From positions 141,001 through 205,000 of the forward strand of contig JAUJYZ010001221.1 of the NCBI GenBank assembly GCA_033675265.1: DNA of 64,000 bases, given 5' to 3'. Position numbers and translations under genes: made by a program. Under the pieces are notes generated by a model that saw only the letters and a program-made list of their open reading frames with translations, was not told the DNA's origin and ran no database searches. Positions 13,501 through 25,489 of the stretch are shown here, in pieces. The first letter of the stretch is position 1. Every line of letters begins with the position of its first letter. The DNA is from Actinostola sp. cb2023. Its lineage: Eukaryota > Cnidaria > Anthozoa > Actiniaria > Actinostolidae.

Positions 13501-16500
13501 TTCATTTATTTATTTATCTACCAACTGTTCGTCCATGTACCCTAGTAGTGTTGGAAGGGTGATAGTTAGGCAGTGTGTATCCATCTATTCATTCATCTAT
13601 TCATTCATTCATTTATTTATCTACCAACTGTTCGTCCATGTACCCTAGTAGTGTTGGAAGGGTGATAGTTAGGCAGTGTGTATCCATCTATTCATATTCA
13701 TTTATTTATCTACCAACTGTTCGTCCATGTACCCTAGTAGTGTTGGAAGGGTGATAGTTAGGCAGTGTGTGTGTATCCTCATCTATTCATTCATTCATTT
13801 ATTTATTTATCTACCAACTGTTCGTCCATGTACCCTAGTAGTGTTGGAAGGGTGATAGTTAGGCAGTGTGTATCCATCATCTATTCATCATCTATTCATT
13901 CATTCATTTATTTATTTATCTACCAACTGTTCGTCCATGTACCCTAGTAGTGTTGGAAGGGTGATAGTTAGGCAGTGTGTATCCATCTATTCATTCATCT
14001 ATTCATTCATTATTTATTTATCTACCAACTGTTCGTCCATGTACCCTAGTAGTGTTGGAAGGGTGATAGTTAGGCAGTGTGTATCCATCTATTCATTCAT
14101 TTATTTATTTATCTACCAACTGTTCGTCCATGTACCCTAGTAGTGTTGGAAGGGTGATAGTTAGGCAGTGTGTATCCATCTATTCATATTCATTTATTTA
14201 TCTACCAACTGTTCGTCCATGTACCCTAGTAGTGTTGGAAGGAGTGATAGTTAGGCAGTGTGTATCCATCTATTCATTCATCTATTCATTCATTCATTTA
14301 TTTATCTACCAACTGTTCGTCCATGTACCCTAGTAGTGTTGGAAGGGTGATAGTTAGGCAGTGTGTATCCATCTATTCATTCATTTATTTATCTACCAAC
14401 TGTTCGTCCATGTACCCTAGTAGTGTTGGAAGGGTGATAGTTAGGCAGTGTGTATCCATCTATTCATATTCATTTATTTATCTACCAACTGTTCGTCCAT
14501 GTACCCTAGTAGTGTTGGAAGGGTGATAGTTAGGCAGTGTGTATCCATCTATTCATTCATCTATTCATTCATTCATTTATTTATCTACCAACTGTTCGTC
14601 CATGTACCCTAGTAGTGTTGGAAGGGTGATAGTTAGGCAGTGTGTATCCATCTATTCATTCATTCATTTATTTATCTACCAACTGTTCGTCCATGTACCC
14701 TAGTAGTGTTGGAAGGGTGATAGTTAGGCAGTGTGTATCCATCTATTCATTCATCTATTCATTCATTCATTTATTTATCTACCAACTGTTCGTCCATGTA
14801 CCCTAGTAGTGTTGGAAGGGTGATAGTTAGGCAGTTGTGTATCCATCTATTCATTCATCTCATTCATTCATTCATTTATTTATCTACCAACTGTTCGTCC
14901 ATGTACCCTAGTAGTGTTGGAAGGGTGATAGTTAGGCAGTGTGTATCCATCTATTCATATTCATTTATTTATCTACCAACTGTTCGTCCATGTACCCTAG
15001 TAGTGTTGGAAGGGTGATAGTTAGGCAGTGTGTATCCATCTATTCATTCATTCATTTATTTATCTACCAACTGTTCGTCCATGTACCCTAGTAGTGTTGG
15101 AAGGGTGATAGTTAGGCAGTGTGTATCCATCTATTCATTCATTCATTTATTTATCTACCAACTGTTCGTCCATGTACCCTAGTAGTGTTGGAAGGGTGAT
15201 AGTTAGGCAGTGTGTGTATCCATCTATTCATTCATTTATTTATTTATCTACCAACTGTTCGTCCATGTACCCTAGTAGTGTTGGAAGGGTGATAGTTAGG
15301 CAGTGTGTATCCATCTATTCATTCATTCATTTATTTATCTACCAACTGTTCGTCCATGTACCCTAGTAGTGTTGGAAGGGTGATAGTTAGGCAGTGTGTA
15401 TCCATCTATTCATTCATCATTATTTATTTATCTACCAACTGTTCGTCCATGTACCCTAGTAGTGTTGGAAGGGTGATAGTTAGGCAGTGTGTATCCATCT
15501 ATTCATTCATTCATTTATTTATCTACCAACTGTTCGTCCATGTACCCTAGTAGTGTTGGAAGGGTGATAGTTAGGCAGTGTGTATCCATCTATTCATTCA
15601 TTCATTTATTTATCTACCAACTGTTCGTCCATGTACCCTAGTAGTGTTGGAAGGGTGATAGTTAGGCAGTGTGTATCCATCTATTCATTCATTCATTTAT
15701 TTATTTATCTACCAACTGTTCGTCCATGTACCCTAGTAGTGTTGGAAGGGTGATAGTTAGGCAGTGTGTATCCATCTATTCATTCATTTATTTATTTATC
15801 TACCAACTGTTCGTCCATGTACCCTAGTAGTGTTGGAAGGGTGATAGTTAGGCAGTGTGTATCCATCTATTCATTCATTTATTTATTTATCTACCAACTG
15901 TTCGTCCATGTACCCTAGTAGTGTTGGAAGGGTGATAGTTAGGCAGTGTGTATCCATCTATTCATTCATTTATTTATTTATCTACCAACTGTTCGTCCAT
16001 GTACCCTAGTAGTGTTGGAAGGGTGATAGTTAGGCAGTGTGTATCCATCTATTCATTCATTCATTTATTTATTTATCTACCAACTGTTCGTCCATGTACC
16101 CTAGTAGTGTTGGAAGGGTGATAGTTAGGCAGTGTGTATCCATCTATTCATTCATTTATTTATTTATCTACCAACTGTTCGTCCATGTACCCTAGTAGTG
16201 TTGGAAGGGTGATAGTTAGACAGTGTGTATCCATCTATTCATTCATTTATTTATTTATCTACCAACTGTTCGTCCATGTACCCTAGTAGTGTTGGAAGGG
16301 TGATAGTTAGGCAGTGTGTATCCATCTATTCATTCATTCATTTATTTATTTATCTACCAACTGTTCGTCCATGTACCCTAGTAGTGTTGGAAGGGTGATA
16401 GTTAGGCAGTGTGTATCCATCTATTCATTCATCTATTCATTCATTCATTTATTTATCTACCAACTGTTCGTCCATGTACCCTAGTAGTGTTGGAAGGGTG

Positions 16501-19500
16501 ATAGTTAGGCAGTGTGTATCCATCTATTCATTCATTCATTTATTTATCTACCAACTGTTCGTCCATGTACCCTAGTAGTGTTGGAAGGGTGATAGTTAGG
16601 CAGTGTGTATCCATCTATTCACTCATCTATTCATTCATTCATTTATTTATCTACCAACTGTTCGTCCATGTACCCTAGTAGTGTTGGAAGGGTGATAGTT
16701 AGGCAGTGTGTATCCATCTATTCATTCATCTATTCATTCATTCATTTATTTATCTACCAACTGTTCGTCCATGTACCCTAGTAGTGTTGGAAGGGTGATA
16801 GTTAGGCAGTGTGTATCCATCTATTCATATTCATTTATTTATCTACCAACTGTTCGTCCATGTACCCTAGTAGTGTTGGAAGGGTGATAGTTAGGCAGTG
16901 TGTATCCATCTATTCTCATCTATTCATTCATTCATTTATTTATTTATCTACCAACTGTTCGTCCATGTACCCTAGTAGTGTTGGAAGGGTGATAGTTAGG
17001 CAGTGTGTATCCATCTATTCATTCATCTATTCATTCATTCATTTATTTATCTACCAACTGTTCGTCCATGTACCCTAGTAGTGTTGGAAGGGTGATAGTT
17101 AGGCAGTGTGTATCCATCTATTCATTCATTCATTTATTTATCTACCAACTGTTCGTCCATGTACCCTAGTAGTGTTGGAAGGGTGATAGTTAGGCAGTGT
17201 GTATCCATCTATTCATCATTCATTTATTTATCTACCAACTGTTCGTCCATGTACCCTAGTAGTGTTGGAAGGGTGATAGTTAGGCAGTGTGTATCCATCT
17301 ATTCATTCATCTATTCATTCATTTATTTATCTACCAACTGTTCGTCCATGTACCCTAGTAGTGTTGGAAGGGTGATAGTTAGGCAGTGTGTATCCATCTA
17401 TTCATTCATTTATTTATTTATCTACCAACTGTTCGTCCATGTACCCTAGTAGTGTTGGAAGGGTGATAGTTAGGCAGTGTGTATCCATCTATTCATTCAT
17501 TCATTATTTATTTATCTACCAACTGTTCGTCCATGTACCCTAGTAGTGTTGGAAGGGTGATAGTTAGGCAGTGTGTATCCATCATCTATTCATTCATTCA
17601 TTTATTTATCTACCAACTGTTCGTCCATGTACCCTAGTAGTGTTGGAAGGGTGATAGTTAGGCAGTGTGTATCCATCTATTCATTCATCTATTCATTCAT
17701 TTATTTATTTATCTACCAACTGTTCGTCCATGTACCCTAGTAGTGTTGGAAGGGTGATAGTTAGGCAGTGTGTATCCATCCATCTATTCATTCATTTATT
17801 TATCTACCAACTGTTCGTCCATGTACCCTAGTAGTGTTGGAAGGGTGATAGTTAGGCAGTGTGTATCCATCTATTCATTCATTCATTTATTTATCTACCA
17901 ACTGTTCGTCCATGTACCCTAGTAGTGTTGGAAGGGTGATAGTTAGGCAGTGTGTATCCATCTATTCATCATTCATTCATTCATTTTATTTATCTACCAA
18001 CTGTTCGTCCATGTACCCTAGTAGTGTTGGAAGGGTGATAGTTAGGCAGTGTGTATCCATCTATTCATTCATCTATTCATTCATTTATTTATTTATCTAC
18101 CAACTGTTCGTCCATGTACCCTAGTAGTGTTGGAAGGGTGATAGTTAGGCAGTGTGTATCCATCTATTCATCATTCATTTATTTATTTATCTACCAACTG
18201 TTCGTCCATGTACCCTAGTAGTGTTGGAAGGGTGATAGTTAGGCAGTGTGTATCCATCTATTCATTTCATTCATTCATTATTTATTTATCTACCAACTGT
18301 TCGTCCATGTACCCTAGTAGTGTTGGAAGGGTGATAGTTAGGCAGTGTGTATCCATCTATCATCATTCATTCATTATTTATTTATCTACCAACTGTTCGT
18401 CCATGTACCCTAGTAGTGTTGGAAGGGTGATAGTTAGGCAGTGTGTATCCATCTATTCATTCATTTATTTATTTATCTACCAACTGTTCGTCCATGTACC
18501 CTAGTAGTGTTGGAAGGGTGATAGTTAGGCAGTGTGTATCCATCTATTCATTCATTCATTTATTTATCTACCAACTGTTCGTCCATGTACCCTAGTAGTG
18601 TTGGAAGGGTGATAGTTAGGCAGTGTGTATCCATCTATTCATTCATTCATCATTATTTATTTATCTACCAACTGTTCGTCCATGTACCCTAGTAGTGTTG
18701 GAAGGGTGATAGTTAGGCAGTGTGTATCCATCTATTCATTCATTCATTTATTTATCTACCAACTGTTCGTCCATGTACCCTAGTAGTGTTGGAAGGGTGA
18801 TAGTTAGGCAGTGTGTATCCATCTATTCATTCATCTATTTATTTATCTACCAACTGTTCGTCCATGTACCCTAGTAGTGTTGGAAGGGTGATAGTTAGGC
18901 AGTGTGTATCCATCTATTCATTCATTCATTTATTTATCTACAAACTGTTCGTCCATGTACCCTAGTAGTGTTGGAAGGGTGATAGTTAGGCAGTGTGTAT
19001 CCATCTATTCATTTATTTATTTATCTACCAACTGTTCGTCCATGTTTAGTAGTGTTGGAAGGGTGATAGTTATCTATCCATCAACTTTTCGTCCATGTAC
19101 CCAGTAGTGTTGGAAGGGTGATAGTTAGGCAGTGTGTGTATCCATCTATTCATTCATTTATTTATTTATCTACCAACTGTTCGTCCATGTACCCTAGTAG
19201 TGTTGGAAGGGTGATAGTTAGACAGTGTGTATCCATCTATTCATTCATTTATTTATTTATCTACCAACTGTTCGTCCATGTACCCTAGTAGTGTTGGAAG
19301 GGTGATAGTTAGGCAGTGTGCATCCATCTATTCATTCATTCATTTATTTATCTACCAACTGTTCGTCCATGTACCCTAGTAGTGTTGGAAGGGTGATAGT
19401 TAGGCAGTGTGTATCCATCTATTCATTCATTCATTTATTTATCTACCAACTGTTCGTCCATGTACCCTAGTAGTGTTGGAAGGGTGATAGTTAGGCAGTG

Positions 19501-21170
19501 TGTATCAATCTATCTCATTCATTCATTCATTTATTTATCTACCAACTGTTCGTCCATGTACTCTAGTAGTGTTGGAAGGGTGATAGTTAGGCAGTGTGTA
19601 TAAAAATCTATTCATTCATTTATCCACGATTTTTATCTACCAACTGTTCGTCCATGTACCCTAGTAGTGTTGGAAGGGTGATAGTTACATGCAGTGTGTA
19701 TCCATCTATTCATTCATTTATTTATTTATCTACCAACTGTTCGTCCATGTACCCTAGTAGTGTTGGAAGGGTGATAGTTAGGCAGTGTGTATCCATCTAT
19801 TCATTCATGTATTTATTTATCTACCAACTGTTCGTCCATGTACCCTAGTAGTGTTGGAAGGGTGATAGTTAGGCAGTGTGTATCCATCTATTCATTCAAT
19901 TTTTATTTATCTACCAACTGTTCGTCCATGTACCCTAGTAGTGTTGGTGGGTCGTCGTTGTGGATAGTTAGACAGTGTGTATCCATGTATTCATTCATCT
20001 ATTTATTTATCTACCAACTGTTCGTCCATGTACCCTAGTAGTGTTGGAAGGGTGATAGTTAGGCAGTGTGTATCCTTCTATTCATTCATTAATTTATTTA
20101 TCTACCAACTGTTCGTCCATGTACCCTAGTAGTGTTGGAAGGGTGATAGTTAGACAGTGTGTATCCTTCTATTCATTCATCTATTTATTTATCTACCAAC
20201 TGTTCGTCCATGTACCCTAGTAGTGTTGGAAGGGTGATAGTTAGACAGTGTGTATCCATCTATTCATTCATTTATTTATTTATCTACCAACTGTTCGTCC
20301 ATGTACCCTAGTAGTGTTGGAAGGGTGATAGTTAGGCAGTGTGTATCCATCTATTCATTCATCTATTTATTTATCTACCAACTGTTCGTCCATGTACCCT
20401 AGTAGTGTTGGAAGGGTGATAGTTAGACAGTGTGTATCCTTCTATTCATTCATCTATTTATTTATCTACCAACTGTTCGTCCATGTACCCTAGTAGTGTT
20501 GGAAGGGTGATAGTTAGGCAGTGTGTATCCATCTATTCATTCATCTATTTATTTATCTACCAACTGTTCGTCCATGTACCCTAGTAGTGTTGGAAGGGTG
20601 ATAGTTAGGCAGTGTGTATCCATCTATTCATTTATTTATATATCTACCAACTGTTCGTCCATGTACCCTAGTAGTGTTGGAAGGGTGATAGTTAGGCAGT
20701 GTGTATCCATCTATTCATTCATTTATTTATTTATCTACCAACTGTTCGTACATGTACCCTAGTAGTGTTGGAAGGGTGATAGTTAGGCAGTGTGTATCCA
20801 TCTATTCAGTCATTTATTTATTTATCTACCAACTGTTCGTCCATCTACCCTAGTAGTGTTGGAAGGGTGATAGCTAGGCAGTGTGTATCCATCTATTCAT
20901 TCATCTATTTATTTATCTACCAACTGTTCGTCCATGTACCCTAGTAGTGTTGGAAGGGTGATAGTTAGACAGTGTGTATTCATCTATTCATTCATTTATT
21001 TATTTATCTACCAACTGTTCGTCCATATACCCTAGTAGTGTTGGAAGGGTGATAGTTAGGCAGTGTGTATCCATCTATTCATTCATTTATTTATTTATCT
21101 ACCAACTGTTCGTCCATGTACCCTAGTAGTGTTGGAAGGGTGATAGTTAGGCAGTGTGTATCCATCTATT
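1584..21170. repeat. 19.6-kb minisatellite, ~68-bp core plus variable ATTC/ATTT linker
   Basis: The unit is a core that starts 'ctaccaactgttcgtccatg' and ends 'ggcagtgtgtatccat', followed by a linker made of ATTC and ATTT steps. The commonest unit is 91 bp, and extra linker blocks give about 103 bp. Dividing the span by typical unit length gives roughly 205-215 copies. The core is almost invariant over 18 kb; changes are mostly linker length and a recurrent G-to-A variant (gttagacagtg). Units from about 18,990 rightward are visibly more diverged. Core and linker usually lack stops in the MYPSIHSFIYLSTNCSSMYP frame, so many open frames of 60-150 codons appear; I regard them as artefacts. The array lies downstream of the last HEXD-like exon in view and is probably intronic. 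Confidence 0.97.
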
Positions 21171-21870
21171 CATTCATTTATTTATTCATTCATTCATCTA
21201 TTCATTCATTCATTCATTCATTCAGTCATTTATTAATTCCATTTATGCATTCAGCCAGCCATTTATCCATCCATCTATTTATCTAGTCTTATATCCATTC
21301 ATCCACCTTATTCTTTCTTTCTTTCATTTATTTCCTCTACTCATTCATTCATTCATTCATTTATTTATTCATTCATTCATTCATTCATTCATTCATTCAG
21401 CCAGCCAACCAACCATTCAGTCAGTCATCCAACCATTCAGTCAGTCATCCAACCAACCACTTAACCATCCATCTATTTATATAACCTTATATCTATTCAA
21501 CCACTCATTCATTCATTAATCTATCCATTCATTTATTTATTTATTTCTTTATTCATTCAATCATTCATTCATTCATCTATTCATTCGTTCATCCAGCCAT
21601 TCAGTCATCCAACCAACCACTTATCCATCCATCTATTTATCTAGCATTATATCTATTCATCCACCCATTCATTCATCGATCCGTCTATTCATTTATCTGT
21701 CCATCCATCCATTCATATACTAATTCATTCATTCATCCATTTAGTTAATTGATTTATCCGTTTATTTTTTGTTCAAAGTTTGTACCAGGTCAAACGATTT
21801 TTTCTATATCATCTATCCATCCATCCATCCATTCATTCATCTCACTCACTCAGTCATTCAATATCTCTTT
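21171..21870. repeat. Degenerate TTCA/CCAT tetranucleotide tract
   Basis: The last minisatellite linker continues into about 700 bp of imperfect cattcatt, ccatccat, ccagccaacc and cattcagtcag steps. This looks like the microsatellite part of the array expanded without its core, or the ancestral tract from which linkers arose. No gene is seen. Confidence 0.85.
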
Positions 21871-21959
21871 TGTTCTATCCACCGAATCTACCGATTGCTC
21901 TGTCCATTTGTCGTAGTTTTGTGCTCTTATATAACTAGTCTATCCCATATAAACCTCAC

Positions 21960-22042
21960 CTTCTTTGACAGCTGTTAAACAAAGAGCCAGTGATGGGATG
22001 GCTGCCGGTAGCAACTCACATAACGAGCCAAAATAATCGTAT
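21960..22042 (-). CDS. HEXD: HEXD-like exon 13: YDYFGSLCELLPAAIPSLA
   Basis: Reads YDYFGSLCELLPAAIPSLAL then CLTAVKE. It closely matches vertebrate YDHYSVLCELLPAGVPSLA. Acceptor ATCTCAG, donor GAAG|GTGAGG (21,959), exit phase 1. The donor and the open phase show that coding continues further left. No following exon was found in 1-1,583. Confidence 0.92.
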
Positions 22043-22806
22043 CTGAGATGCAAGAATAGTTATAGAATCAGATACAAATACAGTCGAACCCATATTGAGC
22101 GGGAAATGAGTTTTGAACATTTGAACATTCAGGACGTATTGAATGACTCTTTGAATTTTCCTACAATTAAAGTTTGAATTGGATGGCAATGTGCTATCTG
22201 GACTTTGATAACTGGTCGCTTAATCCCCTGACGTACGTCAATAGACCTCTTTAGCTTCGTATGTAAATTGCCCATTTCAAACCATGTCATGTAAACATGG
22301 TGTTCTCTGGAGAATTAGTCCTTTCAATATGAACGAATAAATTTCAGAAATATAAAGGAACAATTCTCCAGAGAATATCATGTTTACATCACATGGTTTG
22401 AAATAGGCAATTTACAAACAAGCTAAAGAGGTCTATTCATTTGCATTTTGAGATATATTATCCAAACCAATAGAACAATTGTAAGCTTGAGTTTTTCAAA
22501 TATTTATATATTTGCTATTCAAGAATTTTTTTTTCTAACAAAACTTTTTCTAAAAAAAACTCACAGATGCAAAGGCCCCAAATCACAAAGTATCAAATCC
22601 TGTAACTAATTCAAAGATTCATTTAATCCTACAGATTCATGATCATATAAAATAATTCAATATTCACGCCTAGTTCAATAGAATGAATTTTTTCATTCTA
22701 AAAATAATAAAAAAATGAATTTTCATGACAAAAAAATAAGGTTGATAGTAGCCTGAGTCTCAGTCCTTTCTAATAATTTTTAATAATTATTTATATATAT
22801 ATATAC
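22043..22806 (-). mobile_element. HEXD-like intron 12 with MITE at 22,240-22,437
   Basis: Inverted arms 'aatagacctctttagctt...' and '...aagctaaagaggtctatt' bracket a ~197-bp element. The arms pair for roughly 70 bp through an 'attctccagagaa'-type inner block. A half-element beginning 'tacagtcgaaccc' at about 22,078 resembles the start of the mariner-type MITE at 54,445. The rest is AT-rich. Confidence 0.8.
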
Positions 22807-22936
22807 CTACTCCAGCCCGTTAGAGCCAAACCCAACACAGTAGTATTTGGTAGCTTCGACTTCGCTTGTACCCAGTCCAAGTTGTTTTGTACGCGGTCGT
22901 TTATTCTGACAAAGTTGGCATTGGATTTGTAGGCAC
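22807..22936 (-). CDS. HEXD: HEXD-like exon 12: NNLDWVQ..LALTGWSR
   Basis: Reads GAYKSNANFVRINDRVQNNL, DWVQAKSKLPNTTVLGLALT, GWS. It parallels vertebrate HHLRNHVQWLQ...GIILTGWQR. Acceptor ATACTTTAG, donor AGTAG|GTATAT, exit phase 2. Confidence 0.9.
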
Positions 22937-22984
22937 CTAAAGTATAGTGGACAGTTTGTAAATAAAACTTAAAAACCAACTCTC

Positions 22985-23985
22985 GCTAGAAAGAAACCAC
23001 CCCTAACCGGACACCCGTCTCTAAGATGAACACTTCTATGTTATCCCTGCTGCATTACATGTACATTCTCCATCTAATACAGACACCTCTCTAAGACAGT
23101 CACCATTGTCTAGTCCATACTGCACTGTTTTATTATAAATTATCTCTCTCTAAGACAGACACCTTTGTCTGGTCCCTGTTGTACTCAGTGTTACGTTTCA
23201 ATTTTAATACTCTCTCTAAGACAGACACCTCTCTAAGACAGACACAATTGTCTGGTCCCTGCTGCACTGTTTTATTATCAATTCTCTCTCTAAGACAGAC
23301 ACCTCTCTAAGACAGACACCTTTGTCTGGTCCCTACTGCACTGTTTTATTATACATTCTCTCTCTAAGACAGACAGCTCTCTAATACAGACACCTCTATA
23401 AGACAGTCACAATTGTCTGGTCCCTGCTGCACTGTTTTATTGTAAATTCTTCCTCTAAGACAGACACCTCTAAGACAGACACCTCTCTAAGACGGGCAAC
23501 TTTGTCTGGTCCCTGCTGCACTGTTTTATTGTAAATTATTCCTCTAAGACAGACACCTCTAAGACAGACACCTCTCTAAGACGGGCAACTTTGTCTGGTC
23601 CCTGCTGCACTGTTTTATTGTAAATTCTTCCTCTAAGACAGACACCTCTAAGACAGACACCTCTAAGACGGGCAACTTTGTCTGGTCCCTGCTGCACTGT
23701 TTTATTGTAAATTCTTCCTCTAAGACAGACACCTCTAAGACAGACACCTCTCTAAGACGGGCAACTTTGTCTGGTCCCTGCTGCACTGTTTTATTGTAAA
23801 TTCTTCCTATAAGACAGACACCTCTAAGACAGACACCTCTCTAAGACGGGCAACTTTGTCTGGTCCCTGCTGCACTGTTTTATTATAAATTCTCTCTCTA
23901 AGACAGACACCTTTGTCTGGTCCCTGCTGCACTGTTTTATTATACATTCTCTCTCTCTAAGACAGACACCTTTGTCTGGTCCCTG
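22985..23985. repeat. Intron 11 minisatellite (ctctaagacagacacct units)
   Basis: About ten units of 75-110 bp combine one to three 'ctctaagacagacacct' blocks with 'ttgtctggtccctgctgcac' and a 'tgttttattataaatt' tail. Block number varies from unit to unit. It fills most of the intron between exons 11 and 12. Long minus-strand frames here are repeat artefacts. Confidence 0.9.
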
Positions 23986-24025
23986 CAAATGACGCATTTT
24001 CTATCATATGGTGTATTTGACTTGC

Positions 24026-24084
24026 CTTTAAAAGCACTTGCCATCCAAACCGCGAAAACGCAGCGTTGTATCGTTCCCATGCAT
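24026..24084 (-). CDS. HEXD: HEXD-like exon 11 with apparent 1-bp deletion
   Basis: Acceptor phase forces the frame AWERYNAAFS (the family has a WE(R/K)Y-like start here). The conserved WMASAFKG at the 3' end is one frame away, and the exon is 59 bp where 60 would fit both junctions. The break lies at about 24,048-24,058, in a 'TTTTCGCGG' context. It could be a sequencing or assembly error or a true null allele. The donor is GC: AAAG|GCAAGT at 24,025. Confidence 0.8.
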
Positions 24085-24254
24085 CTGACGAGAATCAAAA
24101 AAGCAGGTATTATATAACTATCCTTCTCAACGTCATCATCAGTATCAGAGGTATGCGCGCTCTGATTGGTCGACCGACCAAATTCCGAAGAACTTCCGAG
24201 GTTTGAATAGTACGGGCACGTTTTTTCGGATGCACTATAGTTATACGTGTCTTG

Positions 24255-24482
24255 CCCCATTCACACCGAGGCTAAAACATGTTTTAAAGTGGTTTAACTA
24301 AACAGGTTTAGAAAATTATCTACAAACGCAACGCAACATTTGGCACAAAACTGCTGGTAAACCGTCCTTTGTGTTGCACAGTATAAATACCAGATAGTTT
24401 GATTCTTGTGAAATTAGATGTTCTCAGATTATAGAAGCTGGAAAAACCCAGTTTAACTAAACAAGTTTTGGTGTGAATGGGG
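24255..24482. mobile_element. MITE abutting the exon 10 donor
   Basis: Inverted arms 'ccccattcacaccgaggc' and '...ttttggtgtgaatgggg' (with a shared inner 'gtttaactaaac' block) bound a ~228-bp element. Its right end is 11 nt from the intron 10 donor base at 24,493. Confidence 0.75.
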
Positions 24483-24493
24483 AAAGTAGATAC

Positions 24494-24562
24494 CTTCTGG
24501 AAAGTGTTGATTCAAAGGAGTTCTGTATCCCCACAGCATTGGCTCAACAAGCTCACCCATCT
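24494..24562 (-). CDS. HEXD: HEXD-like exon 10: LVEPMLWGY
   Basis: Reads MGELVEPMLWGYRTPLNQHF then PE. It corresponds to LVEPVLWDY of vertebrate HEXD. Acceptor TTATACAG, donor GAAG|GTATCT, exit phase 1. An alternative acceptor and donor pairing with exon 9 (..AGTATG|GTGACA joined at 24,560) keeps the same frame and cannot be excluded. Confidence 0.88.
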
Positions 24563-24589
24563 CTGTATAAGAACAAGAAATACGTTAAG

Positions 24590-24845
24590 TAATAGACACA
24601 ATATGAGCGGCCGTGTTGTATGAGATATGGAGGCGAATATTTTGACGGGCTTATCATATCCACAGATATATAAAATCTTGTTCTACTATAATTATTTCAA
24701 GATAAAAAGTTAAAGTCTATGCAAATGAAGACGATTTTGTATCAGAAATATGACAAGCTCTGACTGCCACGGTTATGATTTCTATTGTGTTTTCCTCATG
24801 AATTATTAATGAATGTGATAACGCATAATATGATAACGTACGTTT
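24590..24845. repeat. Dispersed repeat copy A
   Basis: The block 'acaatatgagcggccgtgtt...tatcataTccacagatatataaaatc...ttctactata...' shares order and wording with 38,870-39,060, 39,825-40,440 and (inverted) 46,640-46,815. It is an unrecognised interspersed repeat. Confidence 0.6.
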
Positions 24846-25059
24846 ACAATATCTGTATGACCATCCATTGCCTATAGATTAGCTAGCTTGCTATTTGGCA
24901 ATTATTACGATTAAAGATTAAAGATTAAACGTATCTAACATCTCTTTGTACGTGGGAATAATCATGGCAAATATAGTGTTTCTTCATCCTCTTATTTACT
25001 TATGATATCGCCGAGCTTTTGCACTGTCAGTGCATCTTCAGCGCTAGAGTATAACGAAA

Positions 25060-25400
25060 GCAATTCAAATATAAACTATAGACTATGTGCGTGCAGATGC
25101 GATCATGGCTCTCTCTGCATTCCTTAGTCTAGAATTGGACCCACTTTTATCTACGCGCGCGGCAAAGATCAGAAGAGAGGAGCTGGGCTAGAGAGAGCTA
25201 TAGACGTTAAACATATTCTTCAATTTCCTTAGATTACGCGCGCGCTTCTCGTAGTCTTTACATTTCTTCATTTTGGGCCCAATATTTATTTGGTTATTGA
25301 GAATGGTGGAGCCAGTTCTGAACTATACATTCCTACGATCTTATCTGCACGCGCGTAGTCTATTATTATAGATTATGATTTAATTGGTTTCGTTATACTT
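25060..25400. repeat. Dispersed repeat, inverted relative to 61,150-61,330
   Basis: It contains 'ggacccacttttatctacg', then 'cgcgcggcaaag', 'cttctcgtagtctttac' and 'ggtggagccagttctg'. The same blocks occur in the same order on the opposite strand at 61,200-61,327. Ends 'gactatgtgcgtgcagatgc' and 'ctgcacgcgcgtagtc' look like terminal inverted repeats. Confidence 0.6.
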
Positions 25401-25489
25401 TAGCCCTGAAGATGAATTAGTAGTGCGAAGGCTCAGCGATCTGTTTGACCTTTCTATGCCTGTCTTTCTGTCTCTCTATATCTGTTCTG

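Noticed and set aside
1584..21170. TTAGGC in every unit, the nematode-type telomere hexamer
   Set aside because: It occurs once per ~91 bp inside a longer constant core, not as tandem hexamers, so it is coincidence.
1584..21170. Constant core plus variable linker, superficially like a CRISPR array
   Set aside because: Linkers are simple ATTC/ATTT steps rather than unique spacers, the core is too long, and the genome is eukaryotic with no cas genes.
1641..21519. Dozens of plus-strand frames of 60-150 codons (MYPSIHSFIYLSTNCSSMYP...)
   Set aside because: They are the same minisatellite unit read through; frame depends only on linker length, and no single protein persists. No start context, splice sites or independent conservation.
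23940..24260. 106-codon minus-strand frame containing WMASAFKG taken as a single exon
   Set aside because: Only the last ~10 conserved residues belong to the gene. The upstream part reads through the acceptor of exon 11 and into the MITE, and the downstream part runs past the GC donor into the minisatellite.
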